A stretch of DNA of 64,000 bases, taken from BQJU01 sp965229635. GTDB taxonomy: Bacteria > Bacteroidota > Bacteroidia > Chitinophagales > Saprospiraceae. Shown here one piece after another: positions 32,523 through 40,590 of the stretch. Below the pieces are notes generated by a model. The model saw only the letters and a program-made list of their open reading frames with translations, was not told the DNA's origin and ran no database searches. The first letter of the stretch is position 1. Every line of letters begins with the position of its first letter. The stretch lies in the NCBI GenBank assembly GCA_965229635.1, contig OZ245894.1, positions 8,494,001 through 8,558,000 on the forward strand, in the 5' to 3' direction. Both the position numbers and the translations under genes were made by a program.

Positions 32523-33407
32523 CTACGCAATCTTCAAAGAAGTCATACTCAGCGAACCCGCCAACAAATGATCATTAAAAAACGTCAGTGACTCCCCCTT
32601 TTGCTGCAAGCCGAGGGAGTAAATCAATGGCAGATAATGGTCTGGTGTAGGGATCGCCAGCTGGAAGGCGCGGCCCTGGTTTTCATAATCGAGTAGCGGC
32701 TGGTAATTGCCATCCCGCAGATGGTTGTTGATCGTTTCGTGTGCTTCTACGGCCCAGTCATAGCCATAATCTACCGTTCCGATATTGGCAAAGTCTACCA
32801 TACGCAGGTTGTGGATGATGTTACCACTGCCGATGATCAGGACGCCTTTGTCTCGCAGTGCACTCAGTTGTTTGGCCAGGGCAAAGTGATAGCTGGGCGG
32901 CTTGGTATAATCAATGCTCAGCTGGATCACCGGCACATCCGCATTGGGATAGAGGTGTTTGATCACACTCCAGGCGCCGTGATCGAGGCCCCACTTTTCA
33001 TCCAGTTCCACCAGTGTGGGGTCTAACAATTGTTTGGTTTGCTCAGCCAATTCTGGGCTGCCTTTTGCCGGGTACTGCACATCAAACAACGCCTGCGGAA
33101 AGCCGCCAAAATCGTGGATGGTGCGGGGTATTTCCATGGCCGTTACTTTGGTGCCACGGGTATACCAGTGCGCCGAGACGCAGAGAATAGCGTGGGGCTT
33201 GGGCAGCGTTTGTGCAATTTGGCGAAAGCCCTTGACAAACTGGTTTTCTTCAATGGCATTCATCGGGCTGCCGTGCCCCAGGAAGAGCACCGGCATGCGC
33301 TCGGTATTGGGGAAGTTTTCCGAGGCCTTACTAAGGTCATTTAAACAATTCATACTCAAAGCGAAGGGCGTAAATCCCAGTAGTTTAAGAAATTGTTGGC
33401 GATCCAT
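32523..33407 (-). CDS. ygiD: 4,5-DOPA extradiol dioxygenase-like protein (YgiD family)
   Basis: A 294-residue LigB-type class III extradiol dioxygenase. Metal and catalytic histidines are visible in FLGHGSPMNAI, SAHWYTRG, TIHDFGGF and NIIHNLRMVDF, and LDHGAWSVIKHLYP is the family hallmark. YgiD opens the ring of catechols such as L-DOPA; physiological substrate here is unknown. The N terminus (MDRQQFLKLLGFTPFALS) is longer than in E. coli and looks like a short hydrophobic or twin-arginine-less leader. It is 46 bp downstream of the QorB-like gene on the same strand, so cotranscription under HxlR control is possible. Confidence 0.92.
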   Translation of the reverse strand: MDRQQFLKLLGFTPFALSMNCLNDLSKASENFPNTERMPVLFLGHGSPMNAIEENQFVKGFRQIAQTLPKPHAILCVSAHWYTRGTKVTAMEIPRTIHDFGGFPQALFDVQYPAKGSPELAEQTKQLLDPTLVELDEKWGLDHGAWSVIKHLYPNADVPVIQLSIDYTKPPSYHFALAKQLSALRDKGVLIIGSGNIIHNLRMVDFANIGTVDYGYDWAVEAHETINNHLRDGNYQPLLDYENQGRAFQLAIPTPDHYLPLIYSLGLQQKGESLTFFNDHLLAGSLSMTSLKIA

Positions 33408-33453
33408 TTTGACTAAGCTAAAAATGAAAGTTGCATAAAATTAAGCATTTCGG

Positions 33454-34335
33454 CTATGATGCGTACACCTGTTGCAGAAATTGCCGTAGGGTGATTGGCT
33501 TTTTGCCCGTAAGCGCTTCGATAGTCGGTGCAGTTTCGGCAAGTTCTCCCTGCTTGATGGCCTCAGCGAAACCAACGGAAATGCCAATGCCTTCTTCCGG
33601 CACACCGGCTTCTTTCAATGTATTGACAAAGACCTCCTTTTCGGGTGAGATATAGCTGATCTTCTTCCCGGATATATTGGAAAGCTCCTCCGCAATTTCC
33701 TGGAATGAGTAAGCAACCGGTGCACTGATGTTATACACCTTGTTTTCGTGCCCTTCAGAGGTTAGTATTGCAGCCCCCACTGCTCCCATATCCGAGCGCA
33801 TGGCCACAGCTGCTTTACCATCTCCTGCCGGCAGAAAAATGGTACCCGTCTCCAAAACCTGCTCACCCAAAAACATGGGCAGAAAATCCATGTACAGGTT
33901 GTGTTTCAGAATAGTGTACTGCATGCCGGAATCCTTTAGTTGTTCCTCAGTAGCCAGGTGGGCTTCCGCAATGGCCGCAATAGGAGAAGATTCCGTGTCA
34001 TTCTCTCGCTGGAAGCTGGTATAGATGATGTGCTTCACGCCAGCTTCTTTTGCTGCAGCGACCACATTTTTATGCTGTCGGATCCGCTTGTCGATATCGC
34101 TGGCGGAAACAAAATAAACCTTGTCAATACCGGTAAAAGCGCTCACCAGTGAACCATAATCATCGTAGTTTCCTTCGCGAATTTCCACCCCTTTGTCACG
34201 TAAGGGAGCTGCTTTTGATAAATCACGCGCCAGGGCAATGATATTCCCGGAATCGGTTTTTTCCAATAAATTGTTAATCACATCCGTTCCCAGATGGCCG
34301 GTGGCACCGGTTACTAAAATCTTGTTTTGACTCAT
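33454..34335 (-). CDS. NAD(P)H-binding SDR/NmrA-type oxidoreductase, QorB-like
   Basis: The start at 34335 (MSQNKILVTG) fits the family; an ATG at 34473 would run through the promoter region. The 293-residue protein has the Rossmann start ILVTGATGHLG, IIYTSFQRE, an NmrA-like centre (ILKHNLYMDFL) and a variable C-terminal domain, close in length and layout to E. coli QorB quinone oxidoreductase. It is divergent from an HxlR regulator, exactly the qorB/qorR (ytfG/ytfH) arrangement, which supports redox-responsive control. Confidence 0.85.
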   Translation of the reverse strand: MSQNKILVTGATGHLGTDVINNLLEKTDSGNIIALARDLSKAAPLRDKGVEIREGNYDDYGSLVSAFTGIDKVYFVSASDIDKRIRQHKNVVAAAKEAGVKHIIYTSFQRENDTESSPIAAIAEAHLATEEQLKDSGMQYTILKHNLYMDFLPMFLGEQVLETGTIFLPAGDGKAAVAMRSDMGAVGAAILTSEGHENKVYNISAPVAYSFQEIAEELSNISGKKISYISPEKEVFVNTLKEAGVPEEGIGISVGFAEAIKQGELAETAPTIEALTGKKPITLRQFLQQVYAS

Positions 34336-34371
34336 TTTTATTTGCTTTCTATTTCTTACTAAAAGATTATT

Positions 34372-34388
34372 ACTTACTTTTGGTAAGT
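34372..34388. promoter_or_regulatory. Candidate HxlR operator 1
   Basis: ACTTAC-N5-GTAAGT inverted repeat, 37 bp upstream of the QorB-like start codon and inside the divergent promoter region. Confidence 0.5.
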
Positions 34389-34442
34389 CAAAGGTATTTA
34401 GAAAGCGGCTACCGCACAAGACGGTACGTGCCAGTATGCTAC

Positions 34443-34456
34443 TTACCCAGAGGTAA
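34443..34456. promoter_or_regulatory. Candidate HxlR operator 2
   Basis: TTACC-CAGA-GGTAA inverted repeat, 26 bp before the HxlR start codon, sharing the TTAC/GTAA half-sites with operator 1. Confidence 0.5.
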
Positions 34457-34482
34457 CTATTATTGAGCATCAAGCCATTGCC

Positions 34483-34848
34483 ATGGGAATAAATTTGGAA
34501 AAATATTCAAAAAATGAAGCCTGCCCGGTTCGCAACATCCTCGACCGGCTGGGCGATAAGTGGTCAATGCTGGTTATTTTGGTTTTGCACGACCGCGGCG
34601 TACTGCGCTTTACTGAAATCCATAAGACCATCGGTGATATCTCGCAAAAGATGCTGACCGTTACGTTGAAAACCCTGGAGGCTGATGGTTTGGTATCTCG
34701 AAAGGTCTACCCGGAAATTCCGCCAAGAGTTGAATATCAACTAACGGAATTAGGAGAAGACCTGGTGCCTCATCTGGTCAATTTGACTCAATGGGCTGAG
34801 AAAAACTGGAAAGTGATTATGGCTTCAAGGAAAGGGTACAAGCGGTAA
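34483..34848 (+). CDS. HxlR-family transcriptional regulator
   Basis: A 121-residue winged-helix protein: CPVRNILDRLGDKWSMLVILVL at residues 14-35 with the early cysteine found in redox- or aldehyde-sensing HxlR members, a recognition helix in ISQKMLTVTLKTLEADGLVSR, and the wing PRVEYQLTELGEDL. HxlR proteins bind as dimers to short inverted repeats; two such repeats lie in the shared upstream region. Likely target: the divergent QorB-like gene and possibly ygiD. Confidence 0.93.
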   Translation: MGINLEKYSKNEACPVRNILDRLGDKWSMLVILVLHDRGVLRFTEIHKTIGDISQKMLTVTLKTLEADGLVSRKVYPEIPPRVEYQLTELGEDLVPHLVNLTQWAEKNWKVIMASRKGYKR

Positions 34849-34951
34849 GAATAACATGTGTTACAGTTCTATGTTACAAGGGAAATGAGACCTAGAGTAT
34901 TAGCGAAACTTGTCTTGAGTAGCAAGGTCTAGAATGAATTTGAGTCATTCA

Positions 34952-35542
34952 TCAATTTCTTTTCTCAAATAGCTCTCTTGCCTGCTTGGGAAATTTTTGA
35001 ATAAGCCATTTCAAAACTTCCAATTGAGATTTTCCTGTTGCTCTACGTATCTGAGCCAATAATTTTAGATCGCTCGGCCTGGGCAATGTTAGATTTGAGG
35101 CTCCCTCGTTACAAACAGAGCAAATGGCCCTCAGATTGGATGGTTCATCTTCTCCTCCTTGAGATTTATCAACGATATGACCAATATGCAATCGCGTCTT
35201 TCTTGATTGATCATAAGGGTGAGGCTCGCCAGCTACGGCTCCACACATTTGGCAAGTGAAACCATTACGGTCTAAAACAAAGGCTCTTAATTCTTTTGAA
35301 ATATTTCTTTCAAACGCGGGTAGTGGAGTAAGGTCTACTAAAATATACTGGCCTGGTTTAAGTTCACTTCGATCATTATGCGTTTGAATATTCATGCCTT
35401 CTTCATTTCGCAGCTCGCGCACTCTTCGAGCCCACTCACTGATTCCAGCTACTTCCCTCAGGTCATCAGAGTTCAAGACCTGACCGACATGATTTATAAA
35501 GTATTCACGAAGTTTAGCTCTTGCACCTTTCCGTATTGCCAT
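34952..35542 (-). CDS. HNH endonuclease, probable restriction enzyme
   Basis: A 196-residue HNH nuclease. The zinc ribbon is CQMCGAVAGEPHPYD with the second pair in CSVCNEGAS, and between them HIGHIVDKSQGGEDEPSNLRAI supplies the HNH catalytic and metal residues. The N-terminal 70 residues look like a DNA-recognition helical domain (ISEWARRVRELRNEEGM). It overlaps the cytosine methylase gene by 49 bp on the same strand, so the two are translationally linked, as in type II restriction-modification systems. Recognition site cannot be predicted. Confidence 0.85.
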   Translation of the reverse strand: MAIRKGARAKLREYFINHVGQVLNSDDLREVAGISEWARRVRELRNEEGMNIQTHNDRSELKPGQYILVDLTPLPAFERNISKELRAFVLDRNGFTCQMCGAVAGEPHPYDQSRKTRLHIGHIVDKSQGGEDEPSNLRAICSVCNEGASNLTLPRPSDLKLLAQIRRATGKSQLEVLKWLIQKFPKQARELFEKRN

Positions 35543-36483
35543 TTCTTTTCTTTTTTATTCAGGGCTGCCATTATGGCTTTCCCAATGGCTTCCGCAACTG
35601 GGGGCGGAAAAGCATTTCCTACCTGACGGTACGCAGGCGTTTTCTTTCCGGTGAATTCCCAATCTTTGGGAAATCCCTGAATGAGCGCCGCCATTTTGAT
35701 GGTTAGTCTCGGTAATCCCTCAAAATCAGGGTTTGGCGGAGTATTCGCAATTCCTTTACCATCGACGCCCAATTTTTCCCAAGCTTGTTTTGCTCTGGTC
35801 GGTCCTAAATCCGCTCCTCCGTGCTTCTTGGATCCTCCAACCAATGTAGGAGCAATACCATCTGCTGACTTCTTCCATTCCTTGGCTCCTTTCCATCCCA
35901 GAGAAGTCATTTCATCATAGAGCGCTTCTCCAACAGTGATCGCATTACTGCTCTTTTGGGGCCATTCAAAATAGTTGATATATTCTTCTTTGAATCCTAC
36001 ATAAATGGCTCGTGGTCTCAATTGCGGGACTTGATAATCGGATGAGATGATCAATTTCCACATGCCAAAATATCCAAGATCATTAAGCTTCTTTTCCAGG
36101 TTATTCCGGTAGCTATCAAACTTTTTAGAGAGCAAACCTTTTACATTCTCCAGTAGAATTGCCTTGGGATTACATTCTTTGATCAACCTTATTGCTTCCG
36201 GAAATAAGTCACGCTCATCATTTTTACCAAGTTGTTTTCCTGCAATTGAGAATGGCGGACATGGAACTCCTCCAGCAAACAAATCAATACCTCGATACTC
36301 TTTTGCACTAAAATCCCGAACATCCATTTCCAATACATTCCAGGAAGGCCTGTTGTGTCTTAGAGTCTCACAAGCGCTCTTATCAATCTCCACGAGTGCA
36401 GCATGTTGGAAACCAGCCTTTTGCAACCCTAATGCTTGACCTCCTGCACCAGCACAAATCTCAATCGAAAAAAACTTTGTCAT
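35494..36483 (-). CDS. DNA (cytosine-5) methyltransferase
   Basis: A 329-residue C5-methylase with motifs in order: I (EICAGAGGQALGL, 8-20), IV (GGVPCPPFS with catalytic Cys75), VI (ILLENVKGL), VIII (QLRPRAIYVGF), a target-recognition region about 190-260, IX and X (RLTIKMAALIQGFP, AYRQVGNAFPPPVAEAIG). It protects host DNA from the HNH nuclease encoded in the overlapping downstream frame. Motif I starts EICAG rather than the usual DLFAG. A/T content is higher than in flanking genes, consistent with horizontal acquisition. Confidence 0.95.
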   Translation of the reverse strand: MTKFFSIEICAGAGGQALGLQKAGFQHAALVEIDKSACETLRHNRPSWNVLEMDVRDFSAKEYRGIDLFAGGVPCPPFSIAGKQLGKNDERDLFPEAIRLIKECNPKAILLENVKGLLSKKFDSYRNNLEKKLNDLGYFGMWKLIISSDYQVPQLRPRAIYVGFKEEYINYFEWPQKSSNAITVGEALYDEMTSLGWKGAKEWKKSADGIAPTLVGGSKKHGGADLGPTRAKQAWEKLGVDGKGIANTPPNPDFEGLPRLTIKMAALIQGFPKDWEFTGKKTPAYRQVGNAFPPPVAEAIGKAIMAALNKKEKKWQYGKVQELNFVNTL

Positions 36484-36591
36484 AAATCGTTGTATTTCGA
36501 CCGTAATTTAATCATTTTGTTGATAAAATGTGGTTTTATCAATAATTAACTTTGCTTTTTCTTATCCAAAATGCGGATTTCTTCTCTTTTT

Positions 36592-38376
36592 TTAAACCAC
36601 CGCACACTGCCCCTCCAGCCACTTCACCTCCTCTTTCTCCAATGCCGGTGAAAGCTTTTCAAAAACCAGTTGATGATAATCATTCAGCCATTGCTTTTCC
36701 TTGTCGGTAAGCAGGTCCTGATCGATCAGATTGCGATCGATGGGGAAGAGGGTGAGGGTTTCAAATTCCAGGAATTGGCCGTATTCCGTAGCCTCGGCTT
36801 TGACACAGAGTTCCAGGTTTTCGACGCGGATGCCGTAGTGGTCGTTCCAGTAGAAGCCGGGTTCATTGGAGGTAAACATGCCGGGTTCGAAAGGGGTGGA
36901 ACCACGGGAAGTCACCGCGCTGGTGGCAAAGCCTTGTGGCGGTTCGTGCACATTGAGGAAGTAGCCGACGCCATGGCCCGTGCCATGACCGAAGTTGAGG
37001 CCTTCCTGCCAGAGATACTGGCGGGCGAAGCCGTCGAGTTGGGCACCGCTGGTGCCTTCCGGAAATTTCATGGTAGACAAGGCGATATTACCTTTAAGTA
37101 CCAGTGTGAAGTGCCGTTTTTGCTCGGCAGTGGGTGTGCTTAGCGCAATGGTGCGCGTGATATCGGTAGTGCCGTCGAGGTACTGACCACCGGAGTCGAG
37201 CAGGAGGATACCTTCCGGCTTGATCATGGCGCAGGTTTTGGGCTCGGGGCGGTAGTGCACAATAGCACCATTGCCGTTGTAGCCGACGATGGCCCCAAAA
37301 CTCTCACCGTAGTAAAGGGCCTGCTGACTGCGGAAATCAGCTAGTTGAGCGGCCACTTCTACTTCGGAGACGGAGCGCGTTTTTAGTTCCTCGGTCAGCC
37401 AGCGAAACAAGCGGGTGAGGGCGACGCCGTCCTTGATCATGGCCTGGCGAATGTGCTGTACCTCGTGATCCGTTTTGATGGCTTTGAGCTGACGGATCAG
37501 GTTCTTTTCCTGGTTGGACTGCCCTTCCGGAATGGCATTAAACAGACGAATGCTAGTGGCTGCCGGATCGATGGCGATGACTTTATCGGTGGAGAGGTTG
37601 TTGACAAAATCTTCAATACCTGCGTATTCTTTTAGGAAAATGCCTTCGGAGGCCAGGTCTTCCTGGAGTTCAGCCGAAACCTTACCCGGTTTGATAAAAA
37701 GATAGCTGATTTCTTCGCCGATGATCAGGTAACTGATGAACAGTGGATTGAAGGTGACATCGCTGGAGCGCAAATTCAGCACCCAGGCGATATCATCGAG
37801 GGTGGTAATGAGCCAGTAGTTCAGGTCCTTTTTGTCCATTTCCGCGCGAACGAGGGCTAGTTTTTCCTCACGACTGCGGCCTGCATACTCTACGGGGTGT
37901 TCAAAAACCGGCGCATCAGGCAGGGTAGGGCGATCGGTCCAGATTTCACTGAGCAGGTCATGCTCGTGGATGATATCGATATCTTTTTCGTAGAAATTTT
38001 TGGCGAGGTAACGCACCTGGCTTACTGAGAACAACTGACCATCAATGCCTACCGTAGCCCCCTGCGGCAGGTTATCGACCAACCACAGCACGTGCTCGGG
38101 AGCGTGAGGAATGACCTGCTTTTGCATGGTGATGCCGGTGCCTTTCAGTTGCTTTTCGGCTTGTATAAAATACCGGGAATCGGTCCACAGACCGGCAAAA
38201 GTAGCCGTAACAACCAGGGTGCCGGCCGAGCCATCAAAGCCCGACAGCCATTCTCGGGATTTCCAGCGGTCGGCCACGTACTCGCTTTGGTGGGGATCGT
38301 GGCTGGGGATGATGTAGGCGTCTAGTCCTTTTTGTTGCATGGCCTGGCGCAGGGCGGCGATTCTATCTTTGATCAT
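36592..38376 (-). CDS. pepP: Xaa-Pro aminopeptidase (M24B, aminopeptidase P)
   Basis: A 594-residue three-domain aminopeptidase P of the long eukaryote/Bacteroidota type. Two creatinase-like N-terminal domains (to about 300) precede the pita-bread domain. Metal ligands are seen in LLLDSGGQYLDGTTDITRT (two Asp), FGHGTGHGVG (His), TSNEPGFYWNDHYGIRVENL (Glu) and the final Glu in FETLTLFPID. It removes N-terminal residues from peptides with proline in position 2; cytosolic as no signal peptide is present. Divergent from rpoN, from which it is separated by a palindrome-rich spacer. Confidence 0.96.
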   Translation of the reverse strand: MIKDRIAALRQAMQQKGLDAYIIPSHDPHQSEYVADRWKSREWLSGFDGSAGTLVVTATFAGLWTDSRYFIQAEKQLKGTGITMQKQVIPHAPEHVLWLVDNLPQGATVGIDGQLFSVSQVRYLAKNFYEKDIDIIHEHDLLSEIWTDRPTLPDAPVFEHPVEYAGRSREEKLALVRAEMDKKDLNYWLITTLDDIAWVLNLRSSDVTFNPLFISYLIIGEEISYLFIKPGKVSAELQEDLASEGIFLKEYAGIEDFVNNLSTDKVIAIDPAATSIRLFNAIPEGQSNQEKNLIRQLKAIKTDHEVQHIRQAMIKDGVALTRLFRWLTEELKTRSVSEVEVAAQLADFRSQQALYYGESFGAIVGYNGNGAIVHYRPEPKTCAMIKPEGILLLDSGGQYLDGTTDITRTIALSTPTAEQKRHFTLVLKGNIALSTMKFPEGTSGAQLDGFARQYLWQEGLNFGHGTGHGVGYFLNVHEPPQGFATSAVTSRGSTPFEPGMFTSNEPGFYWNDHYGIRVENLELCVKAEATEYGQFLEFETLTLFPIDRNLIDQDLLTDKEKQWLNDYHQLVFEKLSPALEKEEVKWLEGQCAVV

Positions 38377-38440
38377 AGTTGGTTAGTTAGTTTTTTGACG
38401 AAAGTTTTCCGAATGATGGAAGCCCGCGTGAGCGCTGTGT

Positions 38441-38553
38441 CCCGATTTTTAATCGGGAGGCCCGAAGGGACAGCCCACAGGGCCGATCCCGGCTGAGCCG
38501 GGAGACGTAGCGTCTCGGCTGAGCCGAGATAGCGACCCTCGGCTGAGCCGGGG
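38441..38553. repeat. Cluster of five consecutive GC-rich palindromes between pepP and rpoN
   Basis: In order: CCCGATT-ttt-AATCGGG (38441-38457), TCCCGGCT-g-AGCCGGGA (38487-38503), GAGACG-tag-CGTCTC (38502-38516), TCTCGGCT-g-AGCCGAGA (38513-38529) and CCTCGGCT-g-AGCCGGGG (38537-38553). Three share the core CGGCTGAGCCG, a REP-like signature. The 382-bp spacer otherwise holds only A/T-rich sequence before rpoN. Confidence 0.8.
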
Positions 38554-38758
38554 ACACGCCCAAACTTGCATGGTAAATCAGAAAATGTTATATTATAAAA
38601 AATTGGCATATTATTTGCAATCTTAACACATAAATCTACTATGGTGCCTCAAAAATACTTATATTGCAATTGCTTTTTGTCGAAAATTCAGAACATTCAT
38701 AATGACGATGCGTATTAATAATAATCCCTAAGAACTAACCAAGAAAAAGAGACGGATA

Positions 38759-40261
38759 ATGTTGAGACAAACCATAAGCCAGAAGTTACTGCAGAAGCTG
38801 TCGCCGCAGCAGATACAGCTGATGAAGCTGTTGCAAATCCCGACGGCGACGCTGGAGCAGCGCATCAAAGAGGAGCTGGAGGCTAACCCTGCCCTGGACG
38901 AGGGCAATGATCACGACAATGTAGAGGACGAGTATTCGACAGCTGAGGAGGACCGCTTTGAGGAAACCAACCAGGATGGTGATGATTACGAACTGGATGA
39001 CTACCTTAAGGACTATATCGATGATGATCCCGCTTCTTATAAATTGCGCAGCAACAACTACAGCAGTGACGAGGAGGAGAAGACGATTCCCATTCCTGTG
39101 GAGCAGACCTTTCACGAATACCTGGAGCAGCAGCTTGGGATGATGGAGCTGAAGGATGACCGGGAAGAGAAGATTGCCTACCAGATTATCGGCAGTATTG
39201 ACGAGGATGGTTACCTGCGCCGCGATCCGGTGTCGATCATCGACGATTTGATGTTTTCACAAAATGTATTTTGTACGGAAGAAGAGATTCTGAGCATCAT
39301 GAAAAAGGTGCAGCGCTTTGACCCACCGGGTATTGGTGCGAGGGATTTGCAGGAGTGTTTGCGCATTCAGTTGGAGGGCAAAATCGAACAGTATGAAGAA
39401 GAGGAAACGCCTGATGAATCTTTGACATTGGCCTTGCGCATCATCAATCGTTATTTTGATGAATTCACGAAGAAGCACTACGAAAAACTAAAGAATCAGC
39501 TCAACGTGACGGAAGAAACGCTGAAAGAAGGTATTGATGAAATTTTGAAGTTGAATCCGAAACCGGCGAGTGGTTACAGTACCAATTCCAGCCGCTCGAT
39601 TCAATACATCGTGCCTGATTTTATTATCCACAACCGGGATGGCGAGCTGGAACTGAGCCTGAATGGCAGAAACGCGCCCGATCTGCGTATCAACGACCAG
39701 TATCGGGACATGCTGAAGAGCTACAAAACGACAACCAAGGGACGCAGGGCCAATAAGCAGGAGAAGGAGGCGGTGATGTTTATCAAACAAAAGATCGACT
39801 CGGCCAAGTGGTTTATCGACGCCATCCGTCAGCGCCAGCGCACCATGTACAATACGATGTACGCGATCCTGCAATACCAATACGACTTTTTCCTGACCGG
39901 CGACCAGAAGAAGCTGCGGCCGATGATTTTGAAAGACATTGCCGACATCACCGGACTGGACATTTCCACTGTATCGAGGGTGGCCAACAGCAAGTTTGTA
40001 CAAACCGAATTTGGCACCAAGCGCCTGAAGGACTTCTTTTCGGAATCGCTGCAGACCAGTAGTGGGGAGGAAGTATCGACCATTGAGGTGAAGAAGATCC
40101 TGAAGGAGGTGATTGAAGCCGAGAATAAACGCAAGCCGCTATCCGACGAAAAGCTCAAGAATATCCTGCAAGAAAAGAATTACAACATTGCCCGCCGTAC
40201 GGTAGCGAAGTACCGGGAGCAGTTGGGGTTGCCGGTGGCGAGATTGAGGAAGGAACTGTGA
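38759..40261 (+). CDS. rpoN: RNA polymerase sigma-54 factor RpoN
   Basis: A 500-residue sigma-54. Region I is Gln/Leu-rich (KLSPQQIQLMKLLQIPTATLEQRIKEELEANPAL), region II an acidic linker (about 45-115), then the core-binding domain, the helix-turn-helix near 410-430 (DIADITGLDISTVSRVANSKFV) and the RpoN box ARRTVAKYRE near the end. It directs RNA polymerase to -12/-24 promoters and needs an enhancer-binding ATPase, none of which is in this window. Monocistronic; its start ATG at 38759 keeps the full region I. Confidence 0.98.
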   Translation: MLRQTISQKLLQKLSPQQIQLMKLLQIPTATLEQRIKEELEANPALDEGNDHDNVEDEYSTAEEDRFEETNQDGDDYELDDYLKDYIDDDPASYKLRSNNYSSDEEEKTIPIPVEQTFHEYLEQQLGMMELKDDREEKIAYQIIGSIDEDGYLRRDPVSIIDDLMFSQNVFCTEEEILSIMKKVQRFDPPGIGARDLQECLRIQLEGKIEQYEEEETPDESLTLALRIINRYFDEFTKKHYEKLKNQLNVTEETLKEGIDEILKLNPKPASGYSTNSSRSIQYIVPDFIIHNRDGELELSLNGRNAPDLRINDQYRDMLKSYKTTTKGRRANKQEKEAVMFIKQKIDSAKWFIDAIRQRQRTMYNTMYAILQYQYDFFLTGDQKKLRPMILKDIADITGLDISTVSRVANSKFVQTEFGTKRLKDFFSESLQTSSGEEVSTIEVKKILKEVIEAENKRKPLSDEKLKNILQEKNYNIARRTVAKYREQLGLPVARLRKEL

Positions 40262-40590
40262 GGGGAGTGGAGAGTTTAGGGTTTTGAGTTTAGAGGAGGG
40301 CGCCTGGTCATTGTGCTAATTTTTGAATTCTGGGAATTCTGCTTTTTTTTGGGGGGTTAAAGGTTAATGGTTAAAGTTTAGGCAGAGGAGGCGGTTTAGA
40401 AGGTTTAGGGGCCCTGCGATGAAGTTTCGGCGGTCATATCTCTTGCGAGAAAGTTTCAGTGATCGTGGAAGGTCGATGTTGCAAACATCTCCCGAGCGAG
40501 TGATTTTCCTAAAGCCTAAAGCCCAAAACCTAACTCCTATATCATTCTGTTAATTCTATAATTCTGAGAATCCTGCTTTAATCTTGCTCA
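40262..40590 (+). repeat. Degenerate TTTAG/GAATTC-rich dispersed repeat region after rpoN
   Basis: The 329-bp gap contains GTTTAGGG/GAGTTTAG words, GAATTCTGGGAATTCTGCT (40325-40343), an AGGCGGTTTAGAAGG tail and the 30-bp element at 40471. It matches 13290-13540 and 41731-41870 in word order. No gene is supported. Confidence 0.6.
40471..40500 (+). repeat. 30-bp element, copy 1 (encodes MLQTSPER frame)
   Basis: GGTCGATGTTGCAAACATCT then CCCGAGCGAG. Identical to 41867-41896 and one base different from the complement of 48891-48920. GATGT and ACATC form a short stem. Confidence 0.8.

Noticed and set aside
38373..38609. 78-codon minus-strand frame ahead of pepP
   Set aside because: It is read through the palindrome cluster; no conserved product expected.
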